64,000 nt of DNA, taken from positions 22,616 through 86,615 of the forward strand of contig NZ_QHJG01000031.1 in the NCBI RefSeq assembly GCF_003184185.1, given 5' to 3'. Of the stretch, positions 30,812-40,013 are shown piece by piece. The stretch is from Legionella qingyii (GTDB taxonomy: Bacteria > Pseudomonadota > Gammaproteobacteria > Legionellales > Legionellaceae). Each line of letters starts with the position of its first letter. Position 1 is the stretch's first letter. The notes under the pieces were generated by a model that saw only the letters and a program-made list of their open reading frames with translations, did no database searches and was not told the DNA's origin. Made by a program: the position numbers and the translations under genes.

Positions 30812-31567
30812 TTACGATTTTTTTACGTTTTCAAATGCTGCCCAGCCTATATGGAATAACATATGAGCCAAAATCGCTGCAATAAGCCCATGTTGCCAAA
30901 ATAAATATCCAAAAAGTAATGATTGACAAAGGCTAAGTGTGATCAGCGAGTAAATGAAACGTCGGTTTGAAGTACAACCGGCAGCAAGGTACGCAGGAAG
31001 TTGGCTTATTGCTAATACCAATCCACTAATAAGCATTGAAATCCAGATGATCAAGTTAGGAAATTGCTTTGTAAAGAGTAATGCGAAAAAGGTTGCAAGG
31101 TTCATTAACCCCCATCGCCCAATAATTTCTTCTGCTACCCCGCCATAAAGAACACAGCCATCAACACCAAGGGCTGTGCGTAGATGAGTCATGACTTTCA
31201 TGTTGTTCTTATCGATGATGCGTGCGATGAGACCATAATAGAGAACTAAAAAAAACATTAGTCCAAAAAAGGCATACAAAACAGTAGGTAGTAAAATAGG
31301 AAGTAATACACTTATTCCTGCTGTACCCTGTAACAGTGCCTCAAGTTTTGTATCATGTAATCCCGTCGCAGGAGATAACACGGCGCCTGCAAAACTTAGG
31401 ATAAAGATCATGAATAAGGTTTGCAAAATGGCAAACCGACTCATCCTTTTTTTTAGTTCTTCGGAGTTATCAGGCAATAAAAAATAAATCAATCGTTTGA
31501 TTGCAATGACTACCCCAGGGATGGATAAGCAGAACAAAACAGTGATTACAGGCCAATTGATTGTCAT
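30812..31567 (-). CDS. CPBP-family intramembrane metalloprotease
   Basis: 251 residues with about seven membrane segments. The CPBP (CAAX protease/bacteriocin-processing, ABI) motifs are EEIIGRWG near 147 (motif 1, EExxxR) and HMLFHIGWA near 236 (His residues of motifs 2 and 3). Bacterial members can process peptides, confer bacteriocin immunity or act on other proteins. The start overlaps the rsmB stop as ATGA, so it is the last gene of def-fmt-rsmB. No peptide gene lies nearby, so its substrate is open. Confidence 0.82.
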   Translation of the reverse strand: MTINWPVITVLFCLSIPGVVIAIKRLIYFLLPDNSEELKKRMSRFAILQTLFMIFILSFAGAVLSPATGLHDTKLEALLQGTAGISVLLPILLPTVLYAFFGLMFFLVLYYGLIARIIDKNNMKVMTHLRTALGVDGCVLYGGVAEEIIGRWGLMNLATFFALLFTKQFPNLIIWISMLISGLVLAISQLPAYLAAGCTSNRRFIYSLITLSLCQSLLFGYLFWQHGLIAAILAHMLFHIGWAAFENVKKS

Positions 31568-32850
31568 TTTTTATCCTTAAATAGCACTGCATAGAAAAAT
31601 CCATCCATATCTTGTTCTCCCGGTAAAATTTGTTGACCATGTCCAGTAGCGTGGCCCCATGCCCTAGGTTCTTTAATTATCGTACAGTCTGGATGGGTTG
31701 CAACAAAATTTGCGATTTGCTGCTCATTTTCAGCGGACATCACCGAACAGGTGGCATAAAGCAGTAACCCACCTTTTGCGAGTAAGGGCCATAAGCAATT
31801 CAACATGTTATGTTGGATTTTAGTTATGGTAACGATTTCCTCGTCGTTCCGTAACAGCTTAATGTCCGAGTGGCGTCGAATGACGCCTGTTGCAGAACAA
31901 GGGGCATCTAATAAAATACGATCAAAGAGTTGGCCATCCCACCACGTGGCAGGGGTTAATGCATCACCTTCTACTAAATTGGCATGCAATTGAAGGCGAT
32001 CTAAGTTTTCTTGAACGCGTTTCAATCGTTTCGGATCAACGTCCAGAGCAATACATACAGACAGGTTTGGTTCCTTTTCTAGAATATGACAGGTTTTTCC
32101 TCCAGGAGCACAGCAGGCATCGAGAACACGTAACCCAGGTTTTAAAGACAGTAAAGAAGCTGCTAATTGCGCTGCACCGTCTTGCACAGAAACTCGACCC
32201 TCTGCAAATCCGGGAAGTTGGCGTACATCGCAAGGTTTGGTTAGAGTAATCCCTTCAGCTGCAATAAGATGAGGTTTAGCGGCAAAGCCTGCTTCATTTA
32301 AAATCTGTAAGTATTCAGTAACAGAATTTTTTTGCACATTAACACGTAATGTCATGGGCGGATGCATATCGTTTGCTTGGGCGATTGCTTGCCAGTTATC
32401 AGGCCAATCTGTTTGCAAGCGTTCCAGTAACCATTGGGGCTGACCATGAATAAATCGGGGATCCTTGCTCAGGCGGTCCAGAATTTCATTTTGCTGGCGG
32501 CAGAAATTGCGCAAAACAGCATTAACCAACCCCTTTGCCCATGGTTTTTTGATTTTTTCAAGTAAGGATACCGTTTCTTTTACTACAGCATAATCAGGTA
32601 CCTGCATGTAGTGCAATTGATAAAGGCCAATGAGTAATGCAATCCAAATTTCCAGTTCTTTTGGTCTTTTTTGAAGCAAACATTCTGCTAAGGCTTGTAA
32701 ACGAAAATAATGACGGCAAAAGCCAAAGCAAATCTCTTTAGTCATTGGTGTAGCTTCGGCTGTTGCAGGCATAAGCTGGGATAAGGATGATTTATCAGTC
32801 AATAACTGGGTTAAAATTTTTAAGGCGTGCAGTCGTTCATTCTTGTTCAT
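31564..32850 (-). CDS. rsmB: 16S rRNA (cytosine-967-C5)-methyltransferase
   Basis: 428 residues. An N-terminal NusB-like RNA-binding domain (residues 1-140) precedes the Rossmann methyltransferase. SAM loop DACCAPGGKTCHI near 241, motif IV LLDAPCSATGVIRRH near 309 and motif VI YATCSVMSAENE near 368; the Cys in the latter two are the base-releasing and nucleophilic residues. It modifies C967 in the ribosomal P-site region. TAATG junction with fmt, then ATGA with the CPBP gene. Confidence 0.95.
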   Translation of the reverse strand: MNKNERLHALKILTQLLTDKSSLSQLMPATAEATPMTKEICFGFCRHYFRLQALAECLLQKRPKELEIWIALLIGLYQLHYMQVPDYAVVKETVSLLEKIKKPWAKGLVNAVLRNFCRQQNEILDRLSKDPRFIHGQPQWLLERLQTDWPDNWQAIAQANDMHPPMTLRVNVQKNSVTEYLQILNEAGFAAKPHLIAAEGITLTKPCDVRQLPGFAEGRVSVQDGAAQLAASLLSLKPGLRVLDACCAPGGKTCHILEKEPNLSVCIALDVDPKRLKRVQENLDRLQLHANLVEGDALTPATWWDGQLFDRILLDAPCSATGVIRRHSDIKLLRNDEEIVTITKIQHNMLNCLWPLLAKGGLLLYATCSVMSAENEQQIANFVATHPDCTIIKEPRAWGHATGHGQQILPGEQDMDGFFYAVLFKDKK

Positions 32851-33791
32851 TAAAACACAAATCCTGCATGTACTTGTGCTTTAGATGAATTTAACCAATC
32901 GGCAATGGAGATCACTTTGGCACCTGGAAGTTGGATTCGTTCTACAAGCAAACTTTGGTCTCCTGTAGCAATCAACATGCCTTTTTTATCGATACTAATG
33001 ACTGTGCCTGGCGCTTGTGAAAATGATTGGTCTACGACTTTAGCTTGATGAATGCGCAAAGTTTCCTCTCCGAGGGTTGTATAGGCGATTGGCCAAGGAT
33101 TGAACGCGCGGATTTTTCGATCAATTTCTGCTGCGGAGTGTTGCCAATTGATGCACGCATCTTCTTTGTTAATTTTGCTGGCATAAGTGGCTAATTCATT
33201 ATTTTGGATTTCGGGTTTTGCGGCTTGAGCAGCTAATTCATCCAGGGTTTGCAATAAAGGTTGCGCAGAGATCTGTGCCAGCTTGTCATGTAACGTTTGC
33301 GCGGTTTCTGATGCAGTTATAGGGCAGGCAACTTTATGAAGCATCGCGCCTGTATCCATACCTGCATCCATTTGCATAATCGTTACTCCAGATTCTGTAT
33401 CGCCATGCAGTAGAACTGACTGGATAGGGGAGGCACCACGCCAGCGAGGCAACAAGGAGGCATGCACATTAATACAGCCTAAGCGAGGGATTTCAAGCAC
33501 TGCTTTAGGTAAAATTAATCCATAAGCAATAACAACCATGACGTCTGGCTTTAATGCGGCAAGCTCTGCAATTGCCTCAGGATTCTTGAAATTCACCGGT
33601 TGATAGACTGGAATTTTCTGGTTTAAAGCCCATTCTTTCACTGCAGAAGCTTGTAATTTTCTACCACGTCCAGCAGGACGGTCAGGTTGCGTATAGATTG
33701 CTTTAATATGATGTTTTGAATGCAATAATGCCTCAAGACAAGGCAAGCCAAATTCTGGAGTTCCAGCAAAAACGATATTCAATGTGCTCAT
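32850..33791 (-). CDS. fmt: Methionyl-tRNA formyltransferase
   Basis: Formylates initiator Met-tRNA using 10-formyl-THF. 313 residues. [16 protein letters not shown] at 8-23, then [17 protein letters not shown] near 108 (catalytic Asn and His with SLLPRWRG), and MDAGMDTG near 139 with the key Asp. The C-terminal OB-fold domain binds tRNA. It follows def by 76 bp and overlaps rsmB by one base (TAATG). Confidence 0.96.
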   Translation of the reverse strand: MSTLNIVFAGTPEFGLPCLEALLHSKHHIKAIYTQPDRPAGRGRKLQASAVKEWALNQKIPVYQPVNFKNPEAIAELAALKPDVMVVIAYGLILPKAVLEIPRLGCINVHASLLPRWRGASPIQSVLLHGDTESGVTIMQMDAGMDTGAMLHKVACPITASETAQTLHDKLAQISAQPLLQTLDELAAQAAKPEIQNNELATYASKINKEDACINWQHSAAEIDRKIRAFNPWPIAYTTLGEETLRIHQAKVVDQSFSQAPGTVISIDKKGMLIATGDQSLLVERIQLPGAKVISIADWLNSSKAQVHAGFVF

Positions 33792-33867
33792 GGTAACTAC
33801 CTGTTTCGATCAAGGATCGTCTTTAGAGGACGTATCTTAATGAATAATCTTATGGAAAATACAAGAC

Positions 33868-34377
33868 TTATTTACGTGCATGTTGACGCTTGAATTTATC
33901 TAATTTTTTTCGTGCCATAGCTTTTTTCAATGGGGAAAGTAGGTCAATGAACAGTTTGCCATTCATATGATCAATTTCATGTTGCAAACATTCAGCGAGC
34001 AGGCCTTCTGCTTTAATCTCAAAAGGGTTTCCGTTTCTATCTAAAGCTTTTACAGTAACCTTTTCTGCGCGAATAACTGTATCATAAGCACCTGGGACAG
34101 AAAGACATCCCTCTTCAAATTTTTGTTCGCCTTCAGAAGTAATGATTTCTGGATTGATGATAACCAATTGATTCTGCTTATCTCCCGTAATATCAATCAC
34201 AGACAAACGCAAACTCACACCAATTTGAGGTGCTGCCAGTCCGACACCACGTGCGTCATACATCGTTTCAAACATATCGTCGATTAACGTTTGCAATTTA
34301 TCATCAAAATGCATAACCGGTTTTGCAACATCTCTTAATCGAGAGTCAGGTAAATATAGAATCGTATGAATAGCCAT
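33868..34377 (-). CDS. def: Peptide deformylase
   Basis: Removes the formyl group from nascent chains with a metal centre. 169 residues. All three motifs are present: GVGLAAPQIG near 45, EGCLSVPG near 89 (metal Cys) and QHEIDHMNGKLF near 132 (two metal His and the catalytic Glu). First gene of the def-fmt-rsmB operon, so both ends of the formyl cycle are made together. It diverges from the LysM gene. Confidence 0.96.
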   Translation of the reverse strand: MAIHTILYLPDSRLRDVAKPVMHFDDKLQTLIDDMFETMYDARGVGLAAPQIGVSLRLSVIDITGDKQNQLVIINPEIITSEGEQKFEEGCLSVPGAYDTVIRAEKVTVKALDRNGNPFEIKAEGLLAECLQHEIDHMNGKLFIDLLSPLKKAMARKKLDKFKRQHARK

Positions 34378-34468
34378 TGTTTATCTGGTTCTGTGTACAA
34401 ATATCATGTTAATATTATCCTTCATATATTGTAAGGCTGCAAGATATTCCAACAAAGGATTGACTCTA

Positions 34469-35506
34469 ATGAGATTTATTCTCTTTATATTCTTTTTTTC
34501 CCTCGCTAATTTAAACTATGCTCTAAGCTTAAAAAAAGATGCTCCGGCACGTTATGTTGTTCAACCGGGTGATAGTTTATGGACCATAGCCAATCGTTAC
34601 CTAAATAATCCTTGGGAGTGGAAGGAACTCTGGCATGCCAACCCTGAGATAAAAAATCCCAATCGTTTATACCCTGGTGCAGTGCTCGTTTTAAGTTATT
34701 CTAAAACCAAACCTTACCTTAAGGTATTATCAAATGGCACAATTAAATTATCACCCAATGTTCGGCCCTTACCTTTAGATGAGCCCATTCCTGCGATACC
34801 TTTAAGCGATATTAAGCCTTTTTTAAATGAATCCTTGATATTGGATCAGGATGTGGTCAGTCGAGCACCTTACATTGTTGCGTTAGTAGGAGAGCACATG
34901 ATGGGTGGTCAAGGGGATGAGGCCTATGTTCAAGGATTGCATCCATCTCGAGAAATACCTCCGGGGAGCATTCCTGCTTATTCCATTTTCAGAGGGGGGA
35001 AAGATTATGTGGATCCAAAAACTAAAGAGCTCTTGGGATATCGAGCTGATCTGGTAGGTTATGCAGAGTTGATTGCGGGCGGTGAGCCAGCAACTATTTT
35101 ATTAACCAGCATTAATGAAGGTATTCGAGTTCACGATAGTGTTCTGATTAATAATAGCCCTGAATTTAATTTGTTCTTTGAGCCTAAAGCTCCTCTATTT
35201 CTCGTAAGAGGATATATCATTGATATGCCTAATGGGATGCCTAACGGGAATGTCGAGGAAGCTGCTGGTGGTGTGGCGGTGATTAGTTTGGGTGCCCGTG
35301 ATGGATTGGAAGCTGGGGATGTTCTGGGTATCTATAGAGAGTCAGGCACCGTTAATGACCCTAAAAATCCTCTCATGCCTATTTTATTACCGCCTGAGCG
35401 TATTGGCGAGCTTATGGTATTTCGGGTATTTAGCAAAACCAGTTTCGCCTTGATTGTTCGTTCAACACGCGCAGTTTATTTATTAAATTATGTGGCTAAT
35501 CCATGA
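34469..35506 (+). CDS. LysM-domain cell-wall binding protein
   Basis: About 345 residues. Signal peptide RFILFIFFFSLANLNYALS. LysM domain YVVQPGDSLWTIANRYLNNP near residues 30-49, continuing WHANPEIKNPNRLYPGAVL, binds peptidoglycan glycan chains. The rest (about 90-345) is beta-rich and occurs in other proteobacterial LysM proteins encoded upstream of dprA. Start ATG 34469 has AAAGGA at 34454-34459; the frame from 34406 adds residues without a site. Its stop overlaps the dprA start as ATGA, so the two are coupled. Confidence 0.88.
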   Translation: MRFILFIFFFSLANLNYALSLKKDAPARYVVQPGDSLWTIANRYLNNPWEWKELWHANPEIKNPNRLYPGAVLVLSYSKTKPYLKVLSNGTIKLSPNVRPLPLDEPIPAIPLSDIKPFLNESLILDQDVVSRAPYIVALVGEHMMGGQGDEAYVQGLHPSREIPPGSIPAYSIFRGGKDYVDPKTKELLGYRADLVGYAELIAGGEPATILLTSINEGIRVHDSVLINNSPEFNLFFEPKAPLFLVRGYIIDMPNGMPNGNVEEAAGGVAVISLGARDGLEAGDVLGIYRESGTVNDPKNPLMPILLPPERIGELMVFRVFSKTSFALIVRSTRAVYLLNYVANP

Positions 35507-36576
35507 GTAATTTACCTTATTATCTTGCATTAAACCGAATGGAACGAGTTGGACCGCGCACTGTAGCCAAACTACAAAAGCGTTGGCCTGATTTGCAGCA
35601 CATGTTCCAGCTTTCAGCAATGGAACTCGAGCAAGCGGGCTTACCGCAGGCCCTGGCGCATACTATCGCTCACTTCGATATGAATGTGATTCAAGAAGAT
35701 TTAAGTTGGTTGGCGGCAGCAGACGATCATCATCTACTTACTTGGGACTCCTCTGAATACCCTCCTTTATTGAAGGAAATTATGGATCCCCCCATTGTTT
35801 TGTATGCAAAAGGCCAGCTTGCTTGTTTAAATCAACCCAAATTAGCTGTGGTAGGTAGTCGTAATCCGACTGTAACTGGAAGTGAAAACGCACGGCAATT
35901 TGCAAAGGAGATCGCTTCACATGGCGTGACTATTGTGAGTGGTTTGGCTTTAGGTATTGATGCCCAAGCCCATCAAGGTTGTTTGGAGGCAGGGGGACAA
36001 ACAATTGCGGTGCTGGGTACAGGAGTCGATCGCATTTATCCTCATCGGCATCGCTCATTGTCGCACGAAATTGCTCAAAATGGCCTATTAATGAGCGAAT
36101 TCCCCTTGAAAAGCCCTCCTATCTCTGGACATTTCCCCCGGAGAAATCGTATAATAAGTGGTTTATCATTGTGCATTTTGGTTGTTGAGTCAGCAATCAA
36201 GAGTGGTTCGTTAATCACAGCGCGAATGGCTTTGGAACAAAACCGAGATGTTTTAGCGATTCCAGGCTCCATTCATAATCCTCTGGCTCGAGGGTGTCAT
36301 TACCTGTTGCAGCAAGGAGCCAAATTAGTTACTTCAGTTGCCGATGTTCTTGAAGAGTTACGGATTGATTCGGAACAGCAAACAACTGATAAAGCTATTT
36401 TACCTCTTGCCAGCGGGAATAAAAACCTAGTAAAGTTCATTGGCTTTGAAATGACTACAGTGGATCAGATCATTTTACGTAGCGGATGCACCGTTGAGCA
36501 AGTCACTAGTGAGCTTGCAGAATTAGAATTAAATGGGGCTGTTGTATCTGTGCCCGGTGGCTATATGAGGTGTTAG
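35503..36576 (+). CDS. dprA: DNA processing protein DprA (Smf)
   Basis: Binds incoming single-stranded DNA and loads RecA in natural transformation. 357 residues. A helical N-terminal domain (HhH-like, residues 5-60) is followed by a Rossmann-like fold with VVGSRNPTVTG near 115, GLALGIDAQAHQG near 148, FPRRNRIISGLS near 209 and ESAIKSGSLITARMALEQNR near 227. A C-terminal winged-helix domain (DLH, about 295-357) completes it. Legionella are naturally competent, so a function is expected. Confidence 0.95.
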   Translation: MSNLPYYLALNRMERVGPRTVAKLQKRWPDLQHMFQLSAMELEQAGLPQALAHTIAHFDMNVIQEDLSWLAAADDHHLLTWDSSEYPPLLKEIMDPPIVLYAKGQLACLNQPKLAVVGSRNPTVTGSENARQFAKEIASHGVTIVSGLALGIDAQAHQGCLEAGGQTIAVLGTGVDRIYPHRHRSLSHEIAQNGLLMSEFPLKSPPISGHFPRRNRIISGLSLCILVVESAIKSGSLITARMALEQNRDVLAIPGSIHNPLARGCHYLLQQGAKLVTSVADVLEELRIDSEQQTTDKAILPLASGNKNLVKFIGFEMTTVDQIILRSGCTVEQVTSELAELELNGAVVSVPGGYMRC

Positions 36577-36579
36577 TAT

Positions 36580-37017
36580 ATGAAAGATAACTTATTTGAG
36601 ATGTTATTGAGTTTATTTGAACAAAGTCTTACCCAGCTGCAAGAAAGCCATAAAACCGCTGATCAGGATGCATCGGAACAACTAAATGAGGATGAAAACT
36701 TAGCTTCTGAAGAACAAGTTTTACATTTGAAATTACAACAACATACATCAACACGAGTCTTTACGTATGATGAGCAAATGAAACTGACTAAGGCCAGTTA
36801 TCAATTTCTCATGCGTATGAAATTATGGAAAGTTCTTAATCCAGAATCATTTGAAATGATTATGAATCAATTGCAATTTTCTGAATCTCGTATCGTAACT
36901 CTTCAAGAGACCAAATGGACTATAAGAAATGCATTATCGAGTTCTTTGAATGAAGAACAATTGGCTTTTCTTGATTTAGTTCTTTATCAATCAGAAGATG
37001 AATTGACAATTCATTAA
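36580..37017 (+). CDS. smg: Smg/DUF494 protein
   Basis: 145 residues, acidic, no signal. The Smg family lies between dprA and topA in many gamma- and betaproteobacteria, as here. LFEMLLSLFEQ at the start and the C-terminal EEQLAFLDLVLYQ are typical. The biochemical role is not established. It starts 3 bp after the dprA stop. Confidence 0.9.
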   Translation: MKDNLFEMLLSLFEQSLTQLQESHKTADQDASEQLNEDENLASEEQVLHLKLQQHTSTRVFTYDEQMKLTKASYQFLMRMKLWKVLNPESFEMIMNQLQFSESRIVTLQETKWTIRNALSSSLNEEQLAFLDLVLYQSEDELTIH

Positions 37018-37149
37018 AAGATCGTCTATTACCTATATTACTAGAAGTTGGTGATATTTCATTTTCAGCACCATTATACCGTGTTTGCTCTTAAGCACGG
37101 GTATTTTTGATGCTTAGGGATGAAGTGAAAAGGATAAGGTTAACGTTAT

Positions 37150-39444
37150 ATGAGTAAACATTTGGTGATTGTAGAATCACCCGCTAAAGCGAAGACAATT
37201 CAAAAATATTTGGGTGGTGATTATGAGGTTGTGGCCTCTTATGGACATGTGCGTGATTTGCCAGCACGCAAGGGCTCCGTTAATCCCGAAAATCATTTTG
37301 CCATGACGTATGTTCCTATTGAAAAGAACTCACGTCATATCGAAACGATTGCCAAAATGCTCAAAAAGTCAGATTCCTTATTGCTCGCAACGGACCCTGA
37401 TCGAGAAGGCGAAGCCATTTCCTGGCATATTTATGAATTAATGAAAGAAAAAAATCTAACAAAAGATAAGCCCATTCACCGGATTTTTTTCAATGAAATT
37501 ACTAAATCAGCAATTCAGGATGCAATAAATAACCCACGTTCTATTTCGATGGATTTAGTCAATGCACAACAGGCGCGGCGCGCGTTGGATTATTTGGTGG
37601 GATTTAATTTATCTCCCCTGTTATGGAAAAAAGTGCGAAGAGGACTTTCTGCAGGACGAGTGCAAAGTCCAGCATTGCGACTTATTGTGGAGCGAGAAGA
37701 GGAAATCGAACGTTTTATTCCTCAAGAATATTGGAAGATTTTAGCTGAATGTATTCATACAAAGGTGTCCTTTGAAGCGCGTTTGACGCATTACAAAAAT
37801 GAAAAATTACAGCAATTTACGGTAACCAAGGAAGAGCAGGCCCAACAAATCAAAGAGGATTTGGTTCGAGAAGCCCTCGGCTATTTACTCGTTACTCAAA
37901 TCGAGAAAAAACAACGCAAGCGTAAACCATCACCTCCGTTTATTACATCGACTTTGCAACAAGAGGCTGCACGAAAATTAGGTTTTACCGCGCGAAAGTC
38001 GATGATGGTTGCACAACAATTATATGAAGGAATAGATATTGGAACGGGGACTGTCGGTCTTATCTCTTATATGCGTACCGATTCGGTGAATTTATCGGCG
38101 GAAGCAATAGAGGAAACACGGCAGTTTATTACGGAACGTTATGGTGCCGATAATTGTCCTGCAAGTCCAAGAGTTTACAAAACCAAATCCAAAAATGCTC
38201 AAGAAGCACATGAGGCGATTCGCCCCACATCGATTAAACGTACACCGGAAATGGTGCAATCGGCATTAACTGCTGATCAATACAAACTGTACAGTTTAAT
38301 CTGGAAACGTACCGTAGCCTGCCAAATGGCTGATGCGATATTGGATACGGTTGCTGTAGATTTAAGCTGCGGTGAAGGCAATATGTTCCGCGCGAATGGT
38401 TCTACAATTACCTTCCCAGGATTCCTCTCGGTGTATGAAGAAGGTCGTGATGATACCAAAGATGATGAAAATGAAGGTTCATTATTACCTGCATTGAATG
38501 TCGGTGAAAAAGTCAAAGTACAGGACATATTAGCCAATCAACACTTCACAGAGCCGCCACCAAGATACTCGGAAGCAACTTTGGTTAAGGCACTGGAAGA
38601 ATATGATATTGGACGACCGTCAACTTATGCATCCATTATTCACACATTGCAACAACGCGAATATGTTATTGTTGATAAGAAAAGATTCTTTCCAACGGAT
38701 GTTGGTCGGATAGTAAACCGCTTTTTGACGGGTTATTTTACGCGGTACGTAGATTATAAATTTACTGCAGAACTTGAAGATACGCTTGATGCTATTGCGC
38801 GGGGTGAAAAAGAATGGATTCCGGTCTTAGAAGAATTTTGGCAGCCATTTGTGCAACAAATTACAACTACGGATCAACAAGTACAGCGTAAAGATGTAAC
38901 CTCTGAAGTTTTAGATGAACAGTGTCCGAAATGTGGAAAACCGTTGTCAATAAGACTAGGTAAACGTGGGCGTTTCATTGGTTGTACTGGCTATCCAGAG
39001 TGTGATTACACCCAAGATATAGCAGGTCAGGATAATGAAAAAAATGAACCTGAAGTTGTCGAAGGAAGAGTATGTCCAGTATGTTCCAGTTCATTACATA
39101 TAAAAACGGGACGTTATGGCCGTTTTATTGGCTGCAGTAATTATCCTCAATGTAAGCACATGGAACCTATAGAAAAACCAGCTGATACAGGCGTGGAATG
39201 TCCCAAGTGCCACGAAGCAAAAATCCTACAGCGCAAATCAAGAAAAGGGAAAATTTTCTATTCCTGTGGTAATTATCCTAAATGCGATTATGCGTTGTGG
39301 AATGAACCGATTAACCATCCATGCCCAAACTGCAGTTGGCCAATTTTGACTGTGAAAGAAAGCAAAAAATTCGGTCGACAAATCCTATGCCCACAGGATG
39401 GATGTGGTTATTCTACCAAGGAAGAACTAGAGGCAATGAAATAA
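37150..39444 (+). CDS. topA: DNA topoisomerase I
   Basis: Type IA topoisomerase that relaxes negative supercoils. 764 residues. TOPRIM domain VIVESPAKAKTIQKYLG at 6-22 and ATDPDREGEAISWH near 79-92 with the metal acids. The active-site Tyr is in GLISYMRTDSVNLS near residue 305. The C terminus has four Cys4 zinc ribbons (CPKCGKPL, CPVCSSSL, CPKCHEAK and CPNCSWPI begin them), which is more than the three in E. coli TopA before its tail. It follows smg with a 130-bp gap that may hold its own promoter. Confidence 0.97.
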   Translation: MSKHLVIVESPAKAKTIQKYLGGDYEVVASYGHVRDLPARKGSVNPENHFAMTYVPIEKNSRHIETIAKMLKKSDSLLLATDPDREGEAISWHIYELMKEKNLTKDKPIHRIFFNEITKSAIQDAINNPRSISMDLVNAQQARRALDYLVGFNLSPLLWKKVRRGLSAGRVQSPALRLIVEREEEIERFIPQEYWKILAECIHTKVSFEARLTHYKNEKLQQFTVTKEEQAQQIKEDLVREALGYLLVTQIEKKQRKRKPSPPFITSTLQQEAARKLGFTARKSMMVAQQLYEGIDIGTGTVGLISYMRTDSVNLSAEAIEETRQFITERYGADNCPASPRVYKTKSKNAQEAHEAIRPTSIKRTPEMVQSALTADQYKLYSLIWKRTVACQMADAILDTVAVDLSCGEGNMFRANGSTITFPGFLSVYEEGRDDTKDDENEGSLLPALNVGEKVKVQDILANQHFTEPPPRYSEATLVKALEEYDIGRPSTYASIIHTLQQREYVIVDKKRFFPTDVGRIVNRFLTGYFTRYVDYKFTAELEDTLDAIARGEKEWIPVLEEFWQPFVQQITTTDQQVQRKDVTSEVLDEQCPKCGKPLSIRLGKRGRFIGCTGYPECDYTQDIAGQDNEKNEPEVVEGRVCPVCSSSLHIKTGRYGRFIGCSNYPQCKHMEPIEKPADTGVECPKCHEAKILQRKSRKGKIFYSCGNYPKCDYALWNEPINHPCPNCSWPILTVKESKKFGRQILCPQDGCGYSTKEELEAMK

Positions 39445-39455
39445 GATACATTAAG

Positions 39456-39483
39456 CCTGGGTACAGTGTTTGCTGCACCCAGG
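39456..39483. terminator. Hairpin between topA and a convergent lipoprotein gene
   Basis: CCTGGGT at 39456-39462 pairs with ACCCAGG at 39477-39483, and CAG/CTG extends the stem inward after one mismatch. It lies 12 bp after the topA stop and 15 bp from the convergent gene, so it can serve both. T tracts are short. Confidence 0.6.
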
Positions 39484-39497
39484 TATCAATGTTTTGA

Positions 39498-39770
39498 TCA
39501 ATAAAAATCAATAGTTGTCGTAGTCACATCTAAAGGACCTACAGGATAAGAATAAACCGATACGGGTTCAACAACTGGTGCAACAGCGGGTGTAACAACA
39601 CGCGTAACAGCGACAGGTCTGTATGAAACTACAGGTCTATATCTAATCACGGGTTTGTAGGTAACTGCTGATGTATATGCGATTGCCGGAGTATATACCG
39701 GTGTATATGCGGTGGTACAGCAACATCCTGCCATCAAAACAATACTTCCTAACAAAATTATCCATTTCAT
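39498..39770 (-). CDS. Small lipoprotein with Tyr-x-Pro-Val repeats
   Basis: 90 residues. Signal peptide with lipobox MAGC (Cys16), followed by two more Cys. The mature chain is built from short repeats of the form Y(T/K/R)PV or YTPA (YTPVYTPAIAYTSAVTYKPV, then RYRPVVSYRPVAVTRVV), an extended, Pro-rich, probably unfolded wall-spanning or surface segment. No family is recognised. Codon use does not look odd. Confidence 0.65.
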   Translation of the reverse strand: MKWIILLGSIVLMAGCCCTTAYTPVYTPAIAYTSAVTYKPVIRYRPVVSYRPVAVTRVVTPAVAPVVEPVSVYSYPVGPLDVTTTTIDFY

Positions 39771-40013
39771 TATGTAGCCCCCTTTAATGGATGCCTACAA
39801 AAAGTGTAGATTATTTAGTCATAAATCACAAGAATTGAGCTATCTGGTTTTTTGGGGCGTTATTAAGATGCTGGATCTTTCTACAAAAGGGAGAGGGCCT
39901 GGTGGGAGGGAACTTATACCCATTGAATACAAACTCATTCTTCCTGTTCATTTTGAATCAGTATATACTCATCATCATCTTCTTCTTAGAAATAACTCAA
40001 ACAGGATGTAGTG

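Noticed and set aside
39787..40011. 74-codon ORF before the E1 gene
   Set aside because: No ribosome-binding site, no recognisable sequence, lies in the E1 upstream region.
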